A stretch of DNA of 64,000 nucleotides, taken from assembly GCF_013694095.1 (NCBI RefSeq), contig NZ_JACEFB010000016.1, positions 33,535 to 97,534 of the forward strand, written 5' to 3'. Shown here in pieces: positions 6,442 through 15,128 of the stretch (position 1 is its first letter; each line of letters begins with the position of its first letter). The notes under the pieces are model-generated. The model had not been told where the DNA came from. It did no database searches and worked only from the letters and a program-made list of their open reading frames with translations. The stretch is from Thermogemmata fonticola. GTDB lineage: Bacteria; Planctomycetota; Planctomycetia; Gemmatales; Gemmataceae. The position numbers and the translations under genes were made by a program.

Positions 6442-8691
6442 TTACGGAGCATCACGGTAGGAATCCTGATACAGATAGCCAGAATGGTAGTAGGAATATC
6501 TGTACGGATGGTCACGCAGGGGCAAGGCATTGACCACGACACCCAGGATGCGCCCTCCCACCGCCTGAATATCCTGTTTGGTCCGCTCCAGGGCCGAACG
6601 GACATCCCGGCGCATGCGGAAGACCAGAACAACTTCGTCCACACGGGCCGCTACCGCTACGGGATCCGAAACGGACAAGACGGGCGGCGTATCCAGAAGC
6701 ACATAGTCGTATTGCTGCTGCAACTGGGCCAGCACTTCCGGGAAATGCTTGCAGGTCAGCAACTCGGCGGGGTTGTCCGGCCGCGTTCCGCAAGGATAGA
6801 TCGTCAGGTTTTCGACCCCGGCAGGCCGTGCCACCGCTGCCAACTCTGCCTGACCCGCGAGCACGGCGGCTATTCCCTGCTCCGGATTGCCGAGGGCGAA
6901 GAGGCGATGCTGCCGCGGCTTGCGGAAGTCGCAATCGACCAGGGCCACGCGCTTGCCGGACAGTGCCAGACTCACGGCCAGGTTGGCTGTCAGTACGCTT
7001 TTGCCATCTCCTGGATGTGGACTAGTGATCTGGACGCATACGTGGTCTCGCCCGGTGGTGCTGAAGAGAACCTGGTTGCGCAAAGCACGGACCGCTTCCG
7101 CCTCGGCAGAACTGGGGCGCCAGAGGGTGACCAAAACCGCATCGAGCGGTTGAGTCAATTCCTGCTCCACTTCTTCTTCGATGCGGATCTGCGGAATATG
7201 GCCCAACACCGACAGCCCCAGGTGACGGCGAATGTCTGCGGGCGAGCGGAATGAACGATCCGCCCACTCCCACCCCAAGGCCAGGCCGCCTCCCAAAACC
7301 AATCCCAGCATCAGTCCGACTGCCAGTGACTGGAACCACAGCGGCGAGACCAGTACGCCCAAGGTGGGGGTAGTCACTTCTTTGACTTCAAAGACGCCTC
7401 CCCGTTCCGTCCGGCGGATTTGGTCGCGCAACTGGTGCAGTTCCCTCAGCCGGGTTTCTTCCCGTTGCAATTCCTCATTTGCCTTCTGGATGCTGTTATG
7501 GATCGGTGTCAATTCCTGCAACTTGCGTTCGTCTTGGGCGATTTCCTGGGCTAGGATTTGCAGTTTCTTGTCCAGGGCGTTCCGTTCGTTCATCAAGCGT
7601 TGGCGATAGGCGAGCAATTCTTCCGCCCCCACACCGCGGCTTTGCACCTCCCGTTCCAATTCGCTGAGTTGGCGATCGAGGGCAACAATTTCGGGATGGC
7701 CTACTCCATAGCCGTAACGGGCCATCAGCTCGCTGCGGCGGAATTGGAGATGCCTTAGCAGCGACTCCGGGCTGCGGGCATCCGGCTGGAGGATCGAGGA
7801 ACGTTCTTGAGAGACACCCAGGCGCTGGAGAAGCATCAAGCGAACCGGACGGGACTGTTCAGCCAATTGCAACTCCTCCCATTCGGCCTGCAACTCCTGC
7901 TGGCGCAAGCGCAAGGTGATCTGAGTGGCATGATTGGCCGAGAGGCGGGAGCGCAACAGGGTCAGGTCCTCCGGCATGCGCAGGCGGCCTGTCCGGGGGT
8001 CTTCCACGAGGAACGAGCGTTCCGCCTCAGCCCGGCGTGCCGCAATCTCCCGGATTGACTTCTCCACCGCTGCGATTTCTTCCTCCAGTTGCCGTAGTTG
8101 GCGGGCGGAGGCATCCTCGAACACTTCCGCCAGCTCTTCCCGATAAGCGTCGATGATCGCCCGCAGATACTTCGGGGCATCCAAGGCATGGGAAGCTTTA
8201 AAGGTCAGTGCCAGAACATTACTCCCGATGTTCGATCCCGGTTCTTTTTCCCGCATGACCGAGAATCCCGCGCTCAAGAGGGCCAAGCGAGCGTGTTCCT
8301 GACTCGGCAAGGGGCGCTCGAAGGGACCGAGGCGTGGCAGATGTTTGTCTGCAGCCCGGCGCAAAATCCGTTCGGAGCGTAACAGGATCACCTGTCCTGC
8401 CACGTAATCCTCGACGAACTGCACCCGCACGTCGCTGGCGCCCCCTGACACCAACTCCGGTCGGTTCTTCAACACCATCAATTGAGCTGTGGATTGATAC
8501 ACCAGCGGGCGCTGGAAGTGGTAGATGATGCCGACCACAACACCGATCAGGACGCCGAGCACCAGCCAGGGCCAGCGCCGCAGCAGTCCGGCCACAAGGG
8601 ACATCGTCGCGGAGTTTTCCAGGCCGCCGGTGCTCTCAGCCGTCCCTCTGGCCGCCGGTGGGGGGTCCAACAACGGGTGTGCCTCTGCCAC
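6442..8691 (-). CDS. Wzz/BY-kinase: polysaccharide co-polymerase with tyrosine autokinase domain
   Basis: The 749-residue inner-membrane protein fuses a Wzz-type chain-length domain to a cytoplasmic tyrosine kinase. The first membrane helix is at about residues 39-57, a long periplasmic coiled-coil region covers roughly 180-430, and the second helix is at about 452-475. The kinase domain has Walker A HPGDGKS near 559-565, Walker A' VALVDCDFRKP at 582-592 and Walker B YDYVLLDTPP at 661-670. A C-terminal cluster of seven tyrosines (about 727-746) is the expected autophosphorylation site. The GTG start has GGAGG eight bases upstream. The next gene downstream is its predicted phosphatase. No glycosyltransferases or Wzx/Wzy genes are adjacent, so the export locus it serves lies elsewhere. 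Confidence 0.94.
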   Translation of the reverse strand: MAEAHPLLDPPPAARGTAESTGGLENSATMSLVAGLLRRWPWLVLGVLIGVVVGIIYHFQRPLVYQSTAQLMVLKNRPELVSGGASDVRVQFVEDYVAGQVILLRSERILRRAADKHLPRLGPFERPLPSQEHARLALLSAGFSVMREKEPGSNIGSNVLALTFKASHALDAPKYLRAIIDAYREELAEVFEDASARQLRQLEEEIAAVEKSIREIAARRAEAERSFLVEDPRTGRLRMPEDLTLLRSRLSANHATQITLRLRQQELQAEWEELQLAEQSRPVRLMLLQRLGVSQERSSILQPDARSPESLLRHLQFRRSELMARYGYGVGHPEIVALDRQLSELEREVQSRGVGAEELLAYRQRLMNERNALDKKLQILAQEIAQDERKLQELTPIHNSIQKANEELQREETRLRELHQLRDQIRRTERGGVFEVKEVTTPTLGVLVSPLWFQSLAVGLMLGLVLGGGLALGWEWADRSFRSPADIRRHLGLSVLGHIPQIRIEEEVEQELTQPLDAVLVTLWRPSSAEAEAVRALRNQVLFSTTGRDHVCVQITSPHPGDGKSVLTANLAVSLALSGKRVALVDCDFRKPRQHRLFALGNPEQGIAAVLAGQAELAAVARPAGVENLTIYPCGTRPDNPAELLTCKHFPEVLAQLQQQYDYVLLDTPPVLSVSDPVAVAARVDEVVLVFRMRRDVRSALERTKQDIQAVGGRILGVVVNALPLRDHPYRYSYYHSGYLYQDSYRDAP

Positions 8692-9023
8692 GGCTGCTAC
8701 CTCCCCTCCTCTCTTTTTGTCTATCCCGCGACTACTGCCGGACGCGCCTCACTTCCCATTGTGACTGTCTCAGGCCGCTTGCCAAGTCATCTTGCACGCT
8801 CCCCGGTCCCGAAAAGACCTGCTCAGCCGATCCGTCCGGCTGTTCCTGGGTGTTTTCCGGTTGATCTTTGGGCTTTATGGTAGAAATCCTGCAAGCCGAG
8901 CGTCAGGGCACCGAGGGTAGAAGTCCCGCACGCCGAGCGTTGGGGCACCAAAAGGGGGCAGGTGCCAGGTGTGAGGGAAGGGCGGAAATGAGGCGGCAGA
9001 TATTTCGATCCACTTGGGTAGGA
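8692..9023. other. Intergenic region with a duplicated 34-base unit
   Basis: This 332-base stretch separates ftsK from the BY-kinase gene, both on the minus strand. It has no credible ORF. Its notable content is the repeat pair at 8879-8949, listed separately. The kinase ribosome binding site (GGAGG on the minus strand) is at its left end. Confidence 0.6.
8879..8949. repeat. Imperfect direct repeat, two 34-base copies
   Basis: Copies at 8879-8912 and 8916-8949 both run from GGTAGAA through GCCGAGCGT to GGGCACC and differ at only a few positions. They are offset by 37 bases. The unit is GC-rich and is not part of any gene. It could be a genome-wide interspersed element or a local slippage product; other copies outside this window would decide. 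Confidence 0.7.
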
Positions 9024-11354
9024 TCAGGCTGATTCCTCTGCGGAAGCGGCCTGGCGCATCGCCTGCCATTGTTCGTAACTGATCAACACCTGGCGGGCAT
9101 TGCTGCCGTTGTAGGGACCAACAATGCCATCTTCAGCCATGTAATCGATGAAGCGGGCGGCTTTGCCGTAACCGATGCCCAAGGCCCGTTGCAATAGCGA
9201 CGTGCTGCCACGTTGTTCGCGCAGGACGATCTCCACGGCTTGTTCATAGAGCGGATCGCGTTCGCGAGCGCGGAGTCCACCCTCTGCCCCCTCAGCATTT
9301 TCGCGGCTTTCCCGCGTCCGCAAGTTGAGCAATTCACTGTCGTAATTCGGCGTATCCGTGGCAATATACTGCACCACCCGTTCGATCTCTTGATCCTCGA
9401 TGAGCGCTCCTTGGGCGCGAAGTATGGTGCTAGTGCCGGGTTGCAGGAAGAGCATATCCCCCTGCCCCAAGAGACGTTCGGCTCCCTTCTCATCCAGGAC
9501 GACAGCGCTGTCGGAGCGGCTCGCGACCTGGAAGCAGATGCGGGCCGGCAGGTTGGATTTGATCAGGCCCGTGACAACATCCACCGTAGGCTTTTGCGTA
9601 GCGAGGATCAGGTGAATCCCCGCTGCGCGGGACTTCTGAGCTAGCAGGATGATATTTCCTTCGATCTCCTTTTTCATTCGCAGGATCAGGTCGGCCACTT
9701 CGTCGATGACGATGACGATATAGGGCATGCGGCGGGGTACGGCGCGCCGCTCCTCCTCATCCGCGGGCTGCACTCGCCGGAGGATTTCCTCTTCTCCCAG
9801 TTCATTGAAAGCAGCGATATTGCGGACGCGTGCCCGGTGTAGCCATTCGTACCGTTCCTCCATTTTCTCGACCGCCCAGGCTAGAATTGCCTCGGCTTTC
9901 TTCTCGTCAGTGACCACCGGCGTCATCAGGTGCGGAATGCGGGCATAATCGCTCAACTCCACTTTCTTGGGGTCGATCAGGATCATGCGGCAATCTTGGG
10001 GCGAGCGGGTCAAAAGCAGGCTGACGATGAGGGTGTTGAGGCACACGGACTTGCCCGTTCCCGTTCGACCCGCGATGAGCAGATGGGGCATGGCTGCCAG
10101 ATCGTAGGCCAAGGGACGGCCTTCGACATCCTTGCCTAAAAAGATGGGGAGCTTGTACCGGGCCACCTTAGGCGTTCCCGCCAGAGCCGCCACCACTTCC
10201 TTGAGCCGAACGGTCTGCCGTACTTCGTTCGGCACCTCGATTCCGACGGTATTGCGGCCCGGCAAAGGAGCTACCACCCGGACTGACGGTACCTTCAGGT
10301 TCAAAGCCAGGTCATCCGCCAAGGCTGTTACTTTGCTCAAGCGTAGACCTGTTTCCAGCGCCACTTCGTACTGGGTGATGACCGGTCCGGTATGAATGCC
10401 GACCACTTTCACCGTGATGCCGAAATCTTGGCAGGTTTTCTCCAGCAAAGCGGCCATTTCTCGCAGCTTCTGCTCCTGCTCTTCCACCGAAAACGGTTCC
10501 GGATCACGCAGCAAACTCAACGGGGGAAAGGAATATCCCTCGGCATCCGCCACGGGGGAAGTGAGGGGAGGCACTGGAGAAGGCATTGCGGAATCGTTGG
10601 CCAAAGCCGGTGGGGAAGCTGCAATGGGGATGGTGTGGTCTGCGGTCGCATCAGCCGCGGGTGCTGGATGGCTGCGAGGTGCAGCCGAGTTGCTGCCAGA
10701 GGAGGTCGGAGGAGTGGCCGCAGACCGACGTCCAAACAATTGCACGAGCCACCGGCCCAGGGAAAGAAGGGCCAGGAGCAGCTTTTCGTTAATGTCAGCA
10801 AAGCGTTCGTTGAGCCACAGCAGCGCCCGGGCCACCGTGCAGATCATCCACCAGATGGTGCGAGCTAGACGGCGAAGCCAGCGGTCCGCCGCCAGGAGCA
10901 GGCCCAGAAAGGCCGTAGCGAAGGCCGCCAGATGCAGGGGCAGCCACTCCCCGTGGCCAACATCTTCTGCGATAAAGCGGAGGTATGCTCCCACGCTTCC
11001 GCCTGGCCCGGCAAGACTGGTATGCGGGAGAAAGTCCAGGTGAACATCGATGAGCACAGCCGCGACCACGGTCAACAGCGTCCAACCGAGAAGGGCGCCC
11101 AGCACGCGCGGCCAGCAGCGCCGCATCACCAACCGGATGCCCACCACCGCCCACCCCCACCACAACAGCAGAGCGGCCCAACCCAGGGTTTCGACCGCTC
11201 CGCAATCCCTAGCCCACCATGGCTTGCTACCTCCCGGCACATTGGCCAGCCGCAAGACCGTCCCGGCGGTTCCTATTCCGCCGGCCAGCCACCACATCCA
11301 GGCCAGAACATCCAGGGAAAAACGGCGTTCCCGCGTTTCTTTCCGTCTGGTCAT
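9024..11354 (-). CDS. ftsK: DNA translocase FtsK/SpoIIIE
   Basis: The 776-residue protein is a membrane-anchored, ATP-driven DNA pump that clears chromosome termini from the division septum. The N-terminal 180 residues contain about four membrane helices. A short Pro/Ala/Ser linker covers roughly 210-280. The motor follows: alpha domain from about 290, Walker A GRTGTGKS at 429-436, Walker B YIVIVIDEVADLIL at 545-558, and a Gln-rich switch segment (LILATQKP). A winged-helix gamma domain for KOPS reading occupies roughly 700-765. The linker is much shorter than in E. coli FtsK and closer to SpoIIIE/SftA proportions. The gene stands alone between 332 and about 240 bases of non-coding DNA. Confidence 0.95.
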   Translation of the reverse strand: MTRRKETRERRFSLDVLAWMWWLAGGIGTAGTVLRLANVPGGSKPWWARDCGAVETLGWAALLLWWGWAVVGIRLVMRRCWPRVLGALLGWTLLTVVAAVLIDVHLDFLPHTSLAGPGGSVGAYLRFIAEDVGHGEWLPLHLAAFATAFLGLLLAADRWLRRLARTIWWMICTVARALLWLNERFADINEKLLLALLSLGRWLVQLFGRRSAATPPTSSGSNSAAPRSHPAPAADATADHTIPIAASPPALANDSAMPSPVPPLTSPVADAEGYSFPPLSLLRDPEPFSVEEQEQKLREMAALLEKTCQDFGITVKVVGIHTGPVITQYEVALETGLRLSKVTALADDLALNLKVPSVRVVAPLPGRNTVGIEVPNEVRQTVRLKEVVAALAGTPKVARYKLPIFLGKDVEGRPLAYDLAAMPHLLIAGRTGTGKSVCLNTLIVSLLLTRSPQDCRMILIDPKKVELSDYARIPHLMTPVVTDEKKAEAILAWAVEKMEERYEWLHRARVRNIAAFNELGEEEILRRVQPADEEERRAVPRRMPYIVIVIDEVADLILRMKKEIEGNIILLAQKSRAAGIHLILATQKPTVDVVTGLIKSNLPARICFQVASRSDSAVVLDEKGAERLLGQGDMLFLQPGTSTILRAQGALIEDQEIERVVQYIATDTPNYDSELLNLRTRESRENAEGAEGGLRARERDPLYEQAVEIVLREQRGSTSLLQRALGIGYGKAARFIDYMAEDGIVGPYNGSNARQVLISYEQWQAMRQAASAEESA

Positions 11355-11591
11355 TCTCGTGATCCGTATTCCGTTCCCCTCCAGTAGCCGATCCGTCTTG
11401 ATGTGTGCTATTTGCCATCGTGCGTGGCAAAGCGAGGCACGGCTTCCAGCTCTCCAAATCCTCTATGGGACCATTTTCTCATTCCGGGACCATTTCCCAT
11501 AGAAGTGAAGGCGAGGAGGGGTTCGTTGTATCCCCAGGCAGCGCTGGCAAGATCGCTACAATGGATACGAATGTTGCCCACGGAAAGGTTT

Positions 11592-12074
11592 ATGCTCCAC
11601 GTAGCCCTATATGAACCGGAGATTCCGCCGAATACCGGCAACATCGCTCGCCTCTGTGCCGCCACGGGCAGCCGCCTCCATTTGATCGGCCGGCTCGGCT
11701 TCCGCTTGCACGACCGAGCATTGAAGCGCGCCGGACTGGATTACTGGCCGGCTGTGGATTGGGTGCACCATTTGCATTTTGCCGACTTCGAGGCCGCCTG
11801 GCGCCATACGGCTTCCCCTTCTTCCTGGCGTCCGCCCCGCCTTTGGGTCGTGGAAACTCCCGCTCCGCGACTCTACACCCAGGCCGAATTTGCCGACGGC
11901 GATTGCCTGCTCTTCGGGAATGAATCCCAAGGACTGCCGGCGTCCTTGCGACAACGCTTCGCCGACTCTCTCATCGGGATTCCCATGCCCTCCGGCCGGG
12001 TCCGCAGTTTGAATCTGGCCACCGCCGTCGCCATCGTCTTGTATGACGCCCTTCGCCGCATCCACCGCTGGTAG
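11592..12074 (+). CDS. trmL: tRNA (cytidine/uridine-34-2'-O)-methyltransferase TrmL
   Basis: The 160-residue SPOUT methyltransferase modifies the wobble ribose of certain tRNA-Leu species using S-adenosylmethionine. The start is placed at MLHVALYEPEIPPNTGNIAR because this is the conserved family N-terminus and GGAAAGG lies just upstream; the frame is open further upstream but that part has no family resemblance. Trefoil-knot motifs are present: LFGNESQGLP and IPMPSGRVRSLNLATAVAIVLYDA. Length is as expected for TrmL/YibK. It is divergent from ftsK. Confidence 0.95.
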   Translation: MLHVALYEPEIPPNTGNIARLCAATGSRLHLIGRLGFRLHDRALKRAGLDYWPAVDWVHHLHFADFEAAWRHTASPSSWRPPRLWVVETPAPRLYTQAEFADGDCLLFGNESQGLPASLRQRFADSLIGIPMPSGRVRSLNLATAVAIVLYDALRRIHRW

Positions 12075-12302
12075 CCCGGCCAGTTCCGAGATCGGCGCGG
12101 CCTGCCATCACTCAAACCATTCCTCACATTCGTCACGATCGGAATCGCCCGGAGCACGAATCGTTCCTTTCCAAGCCTGACATGCGGCGCGGCTGTTCCC
12201 ACTTGCCGAAAATCAAGCATGCCCTGCTGCCGCTCTGGGATGGCGTGCATCTGCCGTCCCAAGGGGTAGAGGATCGAATACCCGCTGTAGCAATCTGCCC
12301 GT

Positions 12303-12647
12303 ATGAACCAAGAGACCATTCCCTGTCCGACATCCGAGCAGCTTTGGTCCCTGGTCCATCAATTCCTCTGCCAGCAGGCAATCCTCGAACCGGCCCAAGC
12401 CCCCCTGCAGGCGGAATTGCTCTATCGGCGGGGCCGTCCCTGCGGCGTTCTGTTTCACATTGACGGACCGAGGCAGATCCGGCCCAGTGCTATCTGGGTC
12501 GCTGGAGAACAGCGGCTCATTCTGTATGATTCTCACGGCCACCGCACACGGGAAGTGCGTCTACAACCAGCGCCTCCCGAAGCGGTCCTTGCGGCTTTGG
12601 CGGAGCAACCCCTATTGGCTTCCCCTGCAAATCGGCGTGCCGCTTGA
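12303..12647 (+). CDS. Small conserved-looking hypothetical protein
   Basis: The 114-residue ORF has a protein-like pattern: an amphipathic N-terminal helix (SEQLWSLVHQFLCQQ) followed by alternating strands (AELLYRRGR, GVLFHIDG, SAIWVAGEQRLILYD) and a short helical end. No family is recognised. It has no obvious ribosome binding site at the ATG, so the start could be different. It is convergent with glgB, with a repeat/hairpin region between them. It could be a planctomycete-specific small protein; function unknown. Confidence 0.5.
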   Translation: MNQETIPCPTSEQLWSLVHQFLCQQAILEPAQAPLQAELLYRRGRPCGVLFHIDGPRQIRPSAIWVAGEQRLILYDSHGHRTREVRLQPAPPEAVLAALAEQPLLASPANRRAA

Positions 12648-12702
12648 GCAAGTTCTTGTGGGAATAGAAGGCATTCTGCGACACACGGGCTATTACCCGC
12701 TC

Positions 12703-12747
12703 GGCAGATGGCGCCCAGACCTAGGGCGGATGGCGCCCGCTCCTAGG
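12703..12747. repeat. Two 22-23-base tandem units with hairpin potential between convergent genes
   Basis: The units at 12703-12725 and 12725-12747 share GGATGGCGCCC-like cores and end in CCTAGG. The second also contains GGGCG and CGCCC arms around GATGG, flanked by CCTAGG on both sides, so a stem with a bulge can form. Its place between the ends of two convergent genes suggests a bidirectional termination or attenuation element, but there is no T-run on either strand. Confidence 0.4.
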
Positions 12748-12748
12748 A

Positions 12749-14749
12749 TCACGGCCGGCCTTTGAGAAAGACCGCTCCTAGAGGCGGCAGGTTCAAGGCT
12801 ACGGAATAAGGCCGGCCATGCATGGGGACAAACTCGGCGTACACGCCGCCCCGATTACCGACATTGCTCCCGCCGTAACAAGCCGCATCCGTATTGAGCA
12901 GTTCCGTCCAAAATCCGGGACCGGGAACACCAATGCGATAACCCCAGCGAGGCACGGGAGTCCAGTTGAAGACCGCAACGATAATATCCTCGCAACTCTT
13001 CCCCCGGCGTAAGAAGCTGATCACACTCGCAGCGGCATCCGCACAGTCGATCCATTCGAAGCCGTTGGGGTGATTATCCCATTCGTGGAGTGCTGGCTCC
13101 GTGCGGTACAAACGGTTCAAGTCCCGCACCAGGTCCTGCACCCCTCGATGCGGGGCGTACTGCAACAAATGCCAGTCGATGCTCTCATCCACCCGCCATT
13201 CACGCCGCTGGGCAATCTCCCCTCCCATGAACAGCAGCTTTTTCCCCGTCATGGCCCACTGGTAGGCAAACAGCAGCCGTAAACCCGCGAACTTCTGCCA
13301 CTCATCCCCGAAGCACTTATCCCACAGCGGCCCTTTCCCGTGAACCACTTCATCATGGGACAACGGCAGGACAAAGTTCTCGTGATAGGCATATAGCATG
13401 CGGAAGGTCAGATCATTCTGGTGATATTTGCGGTGGATCGGATCGCGGCTGACATAGCGCAAGGTGTCATGCATCCAGCCCATATCCCACTTGAAGCCAA
13501 AACCTAACCCTCCCACGTAAGTCGGACGAGACACCATCGGCCAGGCCGTGGACTCTTCCGCATAGGTCTGAACGTCCGGATAATGGCGGTAAACCTCCTC
13601 ATTGAATCGGCGGAGAAAATGGATCGCCTCGATGTTCTCTTTGCCGCCGTACTGGTTGGGCACCCACTCCCCCTCGCGGCGGGAATAGTCCAGGTACAGC
13701 ATGGAAGCAACCGCATCCACCCGCAGACCATCGACATGGTACTTGTCCAGCCAGAACAGGGCGCTGGAAAGCAGGAAACTACGCACCTCGTGCCGCCCGT
13801 AGTTGAAAATGTAGCTTCCCCAGTCGGGGTGGTAGCCCTGCCGCGGATCCACATGTTCGTACAAGGCCGTCCCATCAAAGCGGCCCAAGGCCCAGTCATC
13901 CGTGGCAAAGTGTGAAGGAACCCAATCCAGGATCACGCCGATCTCATGCTGATGGAGCACATCGACCAGATACATGAAGTCCTGCGGCGTACCGTAGCGG
14001 CTGGTCGGAGCAAAGTAACCCGTCACCTGGTAGCCCCAGGAAGCGAAAAACGGATGTTCCGTCACCGGCAGGAATTCGACATGGGTAAAGCCTAAATCGC
14101 GGCAGTAACGGGCCAGTTTTTCCCCCAACTCCCGATAGTTCAGGGAATGATACGGCGGATCCGCTTGCCGCATCCAGGACCCCAGATGCACCTCGTAGAT
14201 GCTGATGGGCGCATCGTGGGCATTGCGAGCACGGCGGTTCTTCATCCAGGACTCGTCGTGCCATTGATAGTGCAAATCCCAGGTGACGGAGGCGGTTTTC
14301 GGAGGCACCTCACAGGTAAAGGCAAACGGGTCGGCTTTGTCTGCCGCAAAGCCCCCCGGTGCAGCCACGTGGTACTTATAACACTGCCCCGCCACTACAC
14401 CGGGGACAAATCCCGCCCAAATACCGCTGGAACCGACCGGACGCAAGGGATTACGGCCTCGATCCCAGCCGTTGAAATCCCCAATCACAGAGACGTAATC
14501 CGCATTCGGCGCCCAGACCGCAAAATGATACCCCGGCACCCCTCCCTGCACTGCTGGATGCGCTCCCATCTTCTCGTACAAACGCAGATGGCTCCCCTCG
14601 TTGAACAGATATAAATCCTGCGGTCCAAACCACTCCGTCCCACTCGCCACGGTGCTGGGGGGATGTGCTTCCGTACCAAAGGGAACATATCGACCAGGCG
14701 GCACTGCTTTGTCAGTCAACGGTGTTAGCCCTCGATGGGAATGCGCCAT
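12749..14749 (-). CDS. glgB: 1,4-alpha-glucan branching enzyme GlgB (GH13)
   Basis: The 666-residue enzyme makes the alpha-1,6 branches of glycogen by cutting and re-joining alpha-1,4 chains. It has a CBM48-type N-terminal domain (about 60-155, with [10 protein letters not shown]), a GH13 barrel and a C-terminal beta domain. Catalytic residues are visible: nucleophile Asp345 in DGLRVDAV, acid/base Glu398 in YAEEST and the third acid in [11 protein letters not shown]. Start choice: the ATG of AHSHRGL has GGAAAGG upstream on the minus strand. A TTG ten codons earlier lacks this. No other glycogen genes are adjacent. Confidence 0.95.
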   Translation of the reverse strand: MAHSHRGLTPLTDKAVPPGRYVPFGTEAHPPSTVASGTEWFGPQDLYLFNEGSHLRLYEKMGAHPAVQGGVPGYHFAVWAPNADYVSVIGDFNGWDRGRNPLRPVGSSGIWAGFVPGVVAGQCYKYHVAAPGGFAADKADPFAFTCEVPPKTASVTWDLHYQWHDESWMKNRRARNAHDAPISIYEVHLGSWMRQADPPYHSLNYRELGEKLARYCRDLGFTHVEFLPVTEHPFFASWGYQVTGYFAPTSRYGTPQDFMYLVDVLHQHEIGVILDWVPSHFATDDWALGRFDGTALYEHVDPRQGYHPDWGSYIFNYGRHEVRSFLLSSALFWLDKYHVDGLRVDAVASMLYLDYSRREGEWVPNQYGGKENIEAIHFLRRFNEEVYRHYPDVQTYAEESTAWPMVSRPTYVGGLGFGFKWDMGWMHDTLRYVSRDPIHRKYHQNDLTFRMLYAYHENFVLPLSHDEVVHGKGPLWDKCFGDEWQKFAGLRLLFAYQWAMTGKKLLFMGGEIAQRREWRVDESIDWHLLQYAPHRGVQDLVRDLNRLYRTEPALHEWDNHPNGFEWIDCADAAASVISFLRRGKSCEDIIVAVFNWTPVPRWGYRIGVPGPGFWTELLNTDAACYGGSNVGNRGGVYAEFVPMHGRPYSVALNLPPLGAVFLKGRP

Positions 14750-15128
14750 GGACCCTTTCCGCCGGCAACGATCCGGCAAACTCTTCCATTTTTACCATTA
14801 GGGAATAGCGGTGGTGGTGGAAGAGAAAGACCAAAAACACCGCGGTTCTACCAGCGGCTCCTATCGGCACCATCGCTACCACCGGAGGTAAGCGACCCTC
14901 CTGTACCACGGACATGCCCTACCAAGAAGGCAACAAAGGAACATCCCGCGAATTTCTGCCAGAAACTGTCCTCTACCGATTGGATATCCACTGATAGGAC
15001 ACACTTTCAGCTTGACTCCGCAATCCTCGGTCCTGCTCTGCGGTCCTTGCTGGCACGTCAGACTTGTGGCTGTTTTGGGAGGACCAAGGCTGCAAGTTCT
15101 GCCCTCTTGAGGCACAGCGGGAAACGGC
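14750..15128. other. Non-coding gap between glgB and the DUF4129 gene
   Basis: This 379-base stretch upstream of glgB holds the glgB leader and the 3' side of the DUF4129 gene. I see no supported gene, repeat or terminator in it. Confidence 0.5.

Noticed and set aside
6484..7254. 256-codon plus-strand ORF across the BY-kinase kinase domain
   Set aside because: Antisense of the Walker motifs of the kinase; no independent signals.
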